NCBI RefSeq assembly: GCF_963576615.1
Contig: NC_088717.1
Coordinates: 14,990,108-15,054,107, forward strand
DNA from: Watersipora subatra
Taxonomy: Eukaryota; Bryozoa; Gymnolaemata; Cheilostomatida; Watersiporidae
Length of the DNA stretch: 64,000 nt
Direction of reading: 5' to 3'
In this document: positions 33,634 to 64,000 of the stretch, in pieces
How positions within the stretch are numbered: the first letter of the stretch is position 1
Layout of the letters: every line of letters begins with the position of its first letter
The notes under the pieces: model-generated
Databases searched by the model: none
The model's input: only the letters and a program-made list of their open reading frames with translations
Told to the model about the DNA's origin: nothing
Position numbers and translations under genes: made by a program

Positions 33634-33834
33634 ATGATAAACACCCACATACAACAGCGTCAGTATTGCAGTGACAGCCATAAGAGAGTAAAAAAACGAT
33701 ACCCTGCATATGGCAAAAAGTGTAATAAATGCTGTTATCTAAACCATTTCCCTTCAGTGTGCAAATCAAAATCTGAGAACATGCATCAGGTGAAGAGGGA
33801 AGTAAGACCGAGTCAGTCAAACAGAAAACAATAA
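33634..33834 (+). pseudogene. Gypsy gag zinc-knuckle relic
   Basis: It encodes PAYGKKCNKCCYLNHFPSVC, the CxxC-x4-H-x4-C knuckle preceding pol in such elements. It resumes directly after the target duplication of the inserted transposon. A short protease-like stretch (FHVDIGSSATNVL) follows at about 33890. Confidence 0.7.
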
Positions 33835-34289
33835 AGACGAATAGAAAGACTTGCATCGCTCTATCTATACTTGACAATCACAAGTACATGAATTTTCATG
33901 TTGATATAGGTTCATCTGCCACCAACGTACTGATGCAGTTTGCTCGGCGTTACAAATGATTGCAGACTACTGAAACTACACTTACATCATGGACTGGCAA
34001 TAAGATATCGTAGTAAGTGTGCTTAAGTTGAAGATCAGAAAACTGAAGAACTCTAAGGATTACAATATAAAGTTTACAATTCAAAAAACAGGTGAACAAG
34101 TGAACTCTAAGGAGTGCAATAAGAAGTTTCCAATAATACACTCAAGCTTTATACCTATTTTTTGTCTGAAAGTTTGGGAACAGATGGGACTTATAAAATT
34201 CAAAAGGAGTAACATCAAAAAAACATATGTAAACATGATGACAACCCTATGGGTTTCTGGTAAGCTGAGAATAGTTAGCTGAGAATTTG

Positions 34290-35270
34290 TATTGATCTAC
34301 ATAAATGGAATGTGGCCTTCTTGAAAGAACACCACTTCATGCCGGTTATTGATGACATACTGCCTGGAATACAAAATACCAAAGTATTTACTGTCCTAAA
34401 CCTCAAATCAGGCTATTTGGCATGTGCGACTCAACCACGATTCTAGTTTCCTGATCACGTTCAACACAGCGTTTGTTTATTTTCGCTGGATGTATTTATT
34501 CTTAGGTTTGAATGTTTCATCTGAAATCTTCGAGTGACGGTTGCATCAGGCAGCTAAGAGACTGAAGGGTGTGATGTGTATCACTGATGACATCATCATA
34601 GTAGGTGTCGATGAGAATGCCAGAATGGGTTCAGAACAACATGATAAGAAATTACAGGTATCACTGGAATGGTGCCTACAACTAAACATTATGTTGAACA
34701 AAACAAAAATATAACAAGGGACAAAAGAAGTTAAATTATTTGGCCACATCATCACTGATTCTGGATCTCAAGCTAATCCTAACAAAATCTCGTGCACTAC
34801 TGACATTTCATCTCCAACGAATGATACCGATATTTGACTATCCTTAGGAATGGTTCAGCATCTTGTTAGATATCTACCTCGACTGGCAGACATCACAGAA
34901 CCCTTTAGAGTTTAGACCAGAAAAGAGGAGAAGCTCGTCTAGAATTCCGCACAAGAGAAAGTTTCACTAATGAGTTTCATCACCAAGGAACCTGCACTTC
35001 AGCTCAACAACTCACATGATTTGGAGATACAATGTGATGCAGGTAATAAAGGCCCAGGAGCTACACTGAGTGGAAAACCTCTAAAATTTGGAAGCAGATC
35101 TTTCATGGATACAGAATACCCTTACATAGAAACAGAGAGGCTTGCCATAATATGGGCTATGGAACGATACCATCAGTACATCTATAGGAATTTCACAACA
35201 ATTTATAGCAACCATAAACCATTAGAAGGAGTTATAGTAAAGCCCCTACAAGATGTACTTAGATGACAGC
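34290..35270 (+). pseudogene. Gypsy reverse transcriptase and RNase H relic
   Basis: Fragments in one or two frames include a YxDD-like CITDDIIIVG, GSEQHDKKLQVSLEWCLQLN and KEVKLFGHIITDSG. Then comes an RNase H segment (IQCDAGNKGPGATL, YIETERLAIIWAMERYHQYI, NHKPLEG). Several in-frame stops break it. Confidence 0.75.
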
Positions 35271-35439
35271 AAAATATGATTCAGCGACCACAGCATTACA
35301 ATGTCAAAATAATACATCACCCTGGTACATAGCAGCTGATAGCTGATGAACAGCTGTCTTCGGCAACATAGAAATCATTCACCACATAGTGACTGATCCT
35401 AGATGAAAGAAGAAACTGTTAGCAGCTACTCAATAGGAT

Positions 35440-36650
35440 GACAACCTAATGAGTCTGTGTACCATAATTTGTTCTGAATGGCCAGAAGTAAGAGAAACAC
35501 TGCCAGAATCGGGGCAACCATAGTTCAGTTTCTGAGATAAGCTTGCGCTCTATAATGGTATAATCTACCGCGAAGAGCATGCCGTGATCCCAAAGAGAAT
35601 GCAAAAAGAGATGCGGAAATAATCTCATAGTAACCATATGAAACCACCCAGTGCCCTCAAAGGAGCTAAATACATAGTGTGTGTATTGGCCGAACATGTT
35701 TGCTAAAATTACAGAACATGTCTCAAACTGCGAAGTATGCCAGGCGTATTCCATGGCTCAACAGAAAGAGACCTTCATGTCTGTAAAAGTTTCGAATCAA
35801 CCCTGTCAACTGATCAGCTGTGACATATTCATTTAGGAAGGAAGCAACTACCAAGTCACTGTCAACTACTTCCCCAACAGTTTTTGGGCTGGATAAGCTG
35901 AGAGACTACCGATTAAAAGATTGTGAAAAGGTTGAAGAAACTCGTGAGTCGATATGGTCAGCCAAACATTCTAATCAGCAGCATGTGGCCGCAATTCACC
36001 TCTCAGAAGTTCTTCCATTTTTAAGAAGAGTGGGGTTTTACACCATTGACAAGGTGATGGCTGTGCTGAAGCTTTTGTGAAATCACTGAAGAATATACTG
36101 AAGGCAGAGCGAGCTGGTGACGACCCCTTTTCAGGCACTACTAGCCTACAAAAAGGTTGAACAACAAGGTATTGGAAGCAGCCCGTTCTAGAGATTTTTG
36201 GGTGAGAAAGGATGCACAACTCTCTGCCCACAACTGAGGTTCTACTGAACCCTGAAGACTAAATACTAACAGATAACCAAGGACGAAAGAAACAGTCAGG
36301 CAAGGCAAAGTATGAGCGAGGAGCCAATAACCTAGAAACTCTGAATGAATGCAGCGCCGAGCAAATCAGGCTGACTGCTATGACTTTGTAAAAAGACGTG
36401 GGTGGCAGCAATTTTGCTGAAGAAGCTTGATAGTAGGTGCAGGGTGATGGGTGGATTCTGAGAGGAAAGCAACACAACCTTTGTGATGTTTCAGACCGAC
36501 AGTCATCAGAAGAGCCTGATTCTGGAACCAAACAGTTTCCCGAGAGCCTCCAGTCTGTCGTTGCTGAGCCTGCTGGTGAAGGTATTGCTGGTACACTCTT
36601 ATCGCATACTACCACGTTGAGTACTGATGTGGACAAATAATAAACAGACC
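35440..36650 (+). pseudogene. Gypsy integrase and 3' end relic, heavily decayed
   Basis: Weak fragments only, including a CxxC-like CEVCQAYSMAQQ at about 35731-35766. The remainder is inferred from position downstream of RNase H. No LTR or polypurine tract was seen. Confidence 0.4.
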
Positions 36651-36837
36651 GAAGTATTTTGGTGACTACGTTTGAGCCACGACTCACCCTGATCCATCCT
36701 TTTGTTCTTTCCTCACTTTCTGAATGTTATAATTTATGTTGTAAAGTGAGTGTATGACATGCTCTGCTCACTAGTTTTAAATATGTAGCATTCCGCCGAT
36801 GACTTTCGACCAAGGGTTGTATCTTATATCTTTCATA

Positions 36838-37215
36838 TGAATCTCAATGTTTGTCTTTGGGTATGTAGTCCATGTGTCCAGCTAAAGCAATAAAGTTTTA
36901 GGAACAAAAAATCTACTTCACAGAGGGTTTGATATTGGATATCGGATTTAGCGATAAATGATTATGATGACATTTTTCACATCAACTAAAACACCCACGC
37001 TTGAAGTGCTTGGGGTTGTTAACTAGCAGGGTTGATCGTTGCGCGTAACGTAACTGTTATTCAGCTGGCTTCATGTTTTTAGTAATTGTTTGGCTTAATT
37101 GGCTTCAATTGTTTTAGTAAAGATTTAGACTACTAGCTTACCAGGAAAGTTACTCAAATTCATTGGCTAACTAGTTTATTACTCATGCGATTCAGAACAT
37201 TTGGCTAGTGTGTTA
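36838..37215 (-). mobile_element. Diverged copy of the ~390 bp SINE-like repeat
   Basis: It has ATGAATCTCAATGTTTGTCT and GTGTCCAGCTAAAGCAATAA at one end and GCGTAACGTAACTGTTATTC, then ACATTTGGCTAGTGT, at the other, in the order of the minus copies. The middle is much diverged. Confidence 0.45.
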
Positions 37216-37309
37216 ATATTTTCGCATCGTAAACTGAGTGTAGGTCATGTTCACTAATGTTATCGTCCCATCTCAGCACTAATATGACAAACAATCATCA
37301 CAATGAAAG

Positions 37310-37603
37310 GAGAAGAGATGTTACGAGCGATTTACTAAAAACCTTTTAGCCAAAAAGTCAATATTGTTACTTTTCTCTTGTGCACACATATTTTCACATG
37401 CACAAATGTTTAAAGACTTTTCTAAGCATAGCATGGATTAAAATAAAACAAAGCTCACTACCTATGTGCATCTCAGCAACATAGTCCACCCTCTACATAC
37501 AAAGTTAGCTGATTCGGAAATCTGCTTTGTTTGCCAAAACTGTTGCAATTTGACAAAATGCATCTAAGAGAACATGCTATGATTCTTTCCACATTACCAA
37601 CAC
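37310..37603 (-). pseudogene. Duplicated lectin-gene exon boundary with PAN/apple-like fragment
   Basis: The intron part 37315-37465 resembles 30350-30500 over some 150 bases (TCAATATTRTTACTTT, CACACA, ACTCACTACCTA). The minus-strand exon candidate 37462-37603 (after a TATTTTAG acceptor) encodes VERIIACSLRCILSNCNSF, which fits the C-x3-C-x5-C-x-S-F spacing of PAN/apple domains. The frame then meets TGA. The end of the exon, in another frame, reads YVAEMHIG before the same donor. So either it is broken by a frameshift or the base call is off. PAN plus C-type lectin is a plausible pairing, but this is weak. Confidence 0.33.
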
Positions 37604-38049
37604 CTAAAATAGCTCCTTTAGAAATAGTACAGGTACAAGTGCAGGTACAAAGGCTTTTATACGCCGCAATAGTCAAGTATAATTAAAAATGCATTACACA
37701 TGCATTTCGCATACAGAATATTGGAAATTAATAGATCTATTAAATGAGCTCTTAATAGTTGCTCTCATGTTTGAGGCAGATGATTAGAAACCAGGCTCAG
37801 AAATGCTCAAAGTTGTTGCATGAAAATATTACCAAAACAAAATACCAGCAGGGAGAAGAGCCAGACCACGAGGTATACACATAATACGTAGCTACAAACA
37901 GGAAAACGCCCAACACATCAAAAGATCCAATAATTAGAAAAACACCAACAAGCAAATTAGAAACTTCAAAGTGGAAGGAAACTATCACAGAAGGTGAATC
38001 AATCGCACTGTCAAAAGACTACCAAAAGAAATTAGACCTCTGCCAGACA

Positions 38050-38600
38050 TGACCTAGATGCATCATCATAGTCACAATCTCCGCTCTAAATGCATACATG
38101 ATACATCACGTGCACCAGCTGGAGACTTACGCAAACAAGATATCTTGACACACCTGACAAAGCATTGAACACTAACACTCAACCTACTCCCCACGGGCGA
38201 GCATAGACGATGCTAGACAATTATAAAAGAGAACAACTCCAATGACTCTGCCCCCTTTTCAGAGAGCCTGCTAAGGCTCTTTTTCTCTTGCGTCTGCAGA
38301 GACTCTTTTCTCTCACCCTACTACCTGCTGAGGCCTTTTCTCTCACCTGTAGAGTGTCTGCCTCCATCATCAGCCGAGCCTCTCTACCTATCGACTATCC
38401 TGTCTGTCATTTGATTGTCGAAACTCACAGCCGTATGGGACTGAGCAAAGAACATGGACGACCATTTGAGTAATGGTAACTTTTATCAGCCATTTTAACT
38501 TTTATCGTTGATATTGTTTTAGAATTTTGTTAATTGTGTTTTAATTGTTGGTTTTATAGAATAAAGGAGTAACTTTTACTGGTAGGTATCAGCACTGCAT
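38050..38600 (+). promoter_or_regulatory. LTR-like segment with TATA box and polyadenylation signal
   Basis: ATTATAAAAGAG at about 38219 is a good TATA box. It is followed by a pyrimidine-rich leader with three TTTTCTCTYRC motifs (38282-38350) and then AATAAAG at 38570. That order and spacing (about 350 bases) suit an LTR of a retroelement. No coding part adjoins it and its edges are undefined, so it might instead be a promoter of unknown use. Confidence 0.35.
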
Positions 38601-38635
38601 ATAATAGCTTAACACCTTCGCGAGTAAATATCGAA

Positions 38636-38745
38636 TTACCATAAAACCTCTAATTAACTACCACCTCTATTTGCCCGCCACTATAGGGTTGAAAAATTGA
38701 GTGACATGGCATTCAAATAGAGGTTTTCTGGTAGTTGACACAATC
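38636..38745. mobile_element. Short MITE, pogo/Tigger-like ends
   Basis: The left end ACCATAAAACCTCTAATTAA and the right end ATAGAGGTTTTCTGGTAGTT are imperfect inverted repeats, with CTCTATTTG/CAAATAGAG inside. About 110 bases long, no coding capacity. The pogo/Tigger label rests on the AAAACCTCTATTT ends only. Confidence 0.4.
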
Positions 38746-38749
38746 TGCA

Positions 38750-40800
38750 AAAGTGCACGAACAAAACAGTCAAAATAAAATAAGATGACTAAGCAACTTC
38801 AACACTGATGTATGTGTGGATTCAGGTTATTGTGTATAAGGTCCCTAACCACACAACAGCATCATTATGTTGTAGTTTTCACACTTATGTAAAAAATTTT
38901 ACTCTACGTATAATGACGTCTACAAATGCCTTTTCAACAAAGGGCAATGAGTTCCTCTTCAAATTGGTTAATACACGGAAACAGAATGGCGATATTATGC
39001 TCGCTAGTAAAGATTCTATTGGCATGTACATAGTGCAGTCACTAATACCTGCAAGCTTGCCATTATTTAATGTAAACAACAAATTCAAATTTTTTAAAAA
39101 ACATCTCGGTCTGAAAAGGCAAAAATAACTCGATCATTGAAGCAGGTTTGTAACTCTACTGTAATATGATCATATGAAAAGCAAGTTTCAGCATAAAACG
39201 CCTTTCACATTTTAGTAAGGTTTGAAATGCTGTATGTGGGCTTAATTTTAGATGTTTTGACCTCTCATACTGTCTTGGATGAAAATCGGCATCATAACAG
39301 CGCCATATCAACATTGACCTATTCAATTCACCACTCTGCAAATGTAAGCAATATAGAACTACATCAACATAATTACATGCCTCACCATGCTTTATGCGGT
39401 GCTATGAGCAATGGCAAGGCGCTTATTACAGTACTTACCAACTGTCATACAGCATGATAGAACCGCCATGTACAGTGTTAATAGATCACCTGTCAGCATT
39501 TTCTACTGCTGCGCAGTCTTAGCAAAAGCAACAACTAACTAGAGTGTAATTATGGAAACCTCAGTTATATGGTTGTCAGTGATTGAAAGGAATGCTAATT
39601 TGTTTGACTGAAGGATATTCAATATGATGAAGACCATTGATCAAGACACAAATTGTAACTATCAGCACTGAATTGAAAAGTGTATAATAATTTATTGAAA
39701 AAAAGAAATAATGTAATAAGCTAATCATACTCCATAGTGGACTGTTGACTGAACTAATTTCAGGTTGAAGTCTTGGCTCATATTCATACCCGCAGGGCAG
39801 CAGTCTGCCACTCGTATTCGCTGTATGGATGACAGGATTAGTAGAGGCCTAATTGAAAAGGTATTAGACTGTCTTAATAGAAATATACCGTGTCATACGA
39901 TGAGACATAAAATGAAATATAACTTTGAAAAGTACGGAAGTAGAGAAATGGCATCAAAATGAATAAGAAAATCTAGCAATAAATATACACCTTGCTGGCC
40001 TGCAAACTCTAGCAACGTCTGCATTGTTAGCAATTACGGAACTCCCGTACTCATAGAGCCTAGAGGTCTAGTATGGAGTGGTAAGTGAGTGTAACTGGCA
40101 ACTAAGGAACTAAGATGCCTGACATAAATATAACATTCACAAGATATATAATCCTTAATGTATGAGGAAGTCCAAAAGTAAGCAATGATTGGAGATGAAG
40201 GCTTCTGGCTTTGTTACAAAGGTTGGTGGGACGACCACCTTTCCTGCAACGCAAACCCACAATTTTCATGGATTTGATGTGTTGCAGGATCAACAGCCTG
40301 TAACATATAATAAGTAAATGAGGAAGTGATGAAGTGTCTCAGCCTCTTGCTTGCGATAAAGAAGAGCATAAACTAATAGAAAACTGAACTGATATTTAAA
40401 GGCTACAGATGATGACCATAAATCATGAAAAACCCTCATCTAAACTAGCTACGTCACAACCCTCTCATATCAAATATACAATGATAATGGTTGTTACCTA
40501 GCATACAAACATCAATATCTGTTACCAACAAACATGCCCTGCACGCACAACTTACAGAGATAATGAATCAATGGCAGCAACTCCTAACCTTTGCTTACTA
40601 TCTGCTATGAACAACACTCTAGCTGAACCATAAAGACATTCATGAAATGGCAACGATAAATCCACACCTGACCTCAATATAATTAAGTTTTGAAAATGTT
40701 TTTAGCAAATATGCATTTTTGCCTTGCCTACCATTCACATGAAATATTCTAGGAAAGCCGACAACCTTCGTACCTGCAGTTACTAGTAACATCAGCGCGG
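38750..40800. other. Intergenic region, no convincing gene
   Basis: Small plus-strand open frames at 38808-39128 and 39765-39962 have AG-like starts but no family resemblance or linked exons. The stretch lies downstream of the CYFIP stop codon, so part of it is CYFIP 3' untranslated region. Confidence 0.4.
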
Positions 40801-40806
40801 AAAAAG

Positions 40807-63756
<22,950 letters not shown>

Positions 63757-63779
63757 CTGAAATGTGATAAACAGGAACT

Positions 63780-63985
63780 ATTGAGTATACACATTCCATC
63801 GCATAATACAAACTGCATTACGCAATGTACATAACATCCCACAACGCGTTGTAAGGTAAAACATATTGCACAATACACAGTGCATGACATGATAACACTG
63901 CATTACACAATGCACACGGCATTGCATAATAAACATTGCATAATAAACATTGCATAATAAACATTGCATAACAAAATATATACTG
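63780..63985. repeat. Degenerate short tandem repeat
   Basis: GCATTACACAATGCAC- and TTGCATAATAAACA-like units recur, with three near-perfect copies of ACATTGCATAATAA at 63930-63970. It lies immediately upstream (gene sense) of the first CYFIP exon in the window. Confidence 0.75.
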
Positions 63986-64000
63986 CAGTACACACATTGT

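Larger units (their letters stand above)
31200..33636 (+). mobile_element. DNA transposon with ~480 bp inverted repeats and 8 bp target duplication, nested in the Gypsy gag
   Basis: ATAAACAC occurs directly at 31192-31199 and 33637-33644, flanking a 2437 bp element that begins CATAGATAC and ends GTTTATATATCTATG. The arms 31200-31694 and 33160-33636 are inverted repeats (for example CCTAGATTGGCCAATA, AATCATGAGCCATCAGGG, GCCAGGGTCTGGCTC). Each arm contains its own purine/pyrimidine hairpin (31490-31600; 33263-33360). An 8 bp duplication suits hAT or P superfamily elements. The interior holds a P/THAP9-like transposase C-terminal relic and a separate BED-finger fragment. The arm identity looks high but has indels. 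Confidence 0.85.
30545..36690 (+). mobile_element. Decayed Gypsy-type retroelement, interrupted by a DNA transposon
   Basis: Plus-strand relics occur in the canonical order gag, zinc knuckle, protease, reverse transcriptase, RNase H and integrase, all broken by stops and frameshifts. Long terminal repeats were not found at either end, so the copy is probably truncated. The left edge runs into a lectin-gene exon. The internal insertion at 31200-33636 splits gag from its zinc knuckle. The element is inert as it stands; it is described only as a fossil. Confidence 0.82.

Noticed and set aside
30545-36690. Intact or infectious retroelement
   Set aside because: Multiple stops and frameshifts, an internal transposon and no LTRs make it a fossil.

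Overview
This is a 64 kb window of AT-rich, intron-rich eukaryotic DNA from an animal. The evidence is GT-AG split genes, a metazoan CYFIP/Sra-1 gene, a receptor-type tyrosine phosphatase tail, a C-type lectin membrane protein, and metazoan-type LINE, Gypsy and cut-and-paste transposons. A spiralian (lophotrochozoan) invertebrate fits this gene mix, but I cannot fix the phylum. Nothing in it is prokaryotic.

Layout. (1) 1-16440, plus strand: the cytoplasmic part of a receptor-type protein tyrosine phosphatase (RPTP)-like gene. I reconstruct 12 exons with consistent splice phases. They encode a juxtamembrane segment with an 8-residue repeat, a shortened membrane-proximal phosphatase domain (D1) and a complete membrane-distal domain (D2). 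Both signature loops have lost the catalytic Cys and Arg, so the protein should be a double pseudophosphatase. Its introns hold several minisatellites, a restriction-like-endonuclease LINE at 8.2-10.4 kb and SINE-like repeats. (2) 18560-30218, minus strand, convergent with the first gene: a C-type lectin domain, a Ser/Thr-rich mucin-like stalk, and two successive transmembrane exon modules. The last exon is a long basic tail. An upstream exon is cut off near 30.54 kb by a decayed Gypsy retroelement. (3) 30.5-36.7 kb: that Gypsy relic, itself interrupted by a 2.4 kb DNA transposon with ~480 bp terminal inverted repeats and an 8 bp target duplication. (4) 36.8-40.8 kb: diverged repeats, a duplicated copy of the lectin gene's exon boundary with a PAN/apple-like fragment, an LTR-like promoter segment, and no convincing gene. 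(5) 40807-63756, minus strand: 21 exons of CYFIP/Sra-1, the WAVE regulatory complex subunit, covering all but about the first 180 residues. The 5' exons lie beyond position 64000. Its introns are crowded with minisatellites and MITEs, including two elements flanked by TTAA.

The most unusual feature is structural. At least three introns carry short tandem arrays whose repeat unit contains a working splice junction with an AGGT core: after the phosphatase D1 exon at 5417, after the lectin-gene exon at 23337, and before the CYFIP exon at 47128. This is what one would expect if introns grow, or are created, by tandem duplication of AGGT-containing segments.

Exon boundaries were placed by reading frame, GT-AG sites, phase agreement and family resemblance. 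No transcript or database evidence was available.
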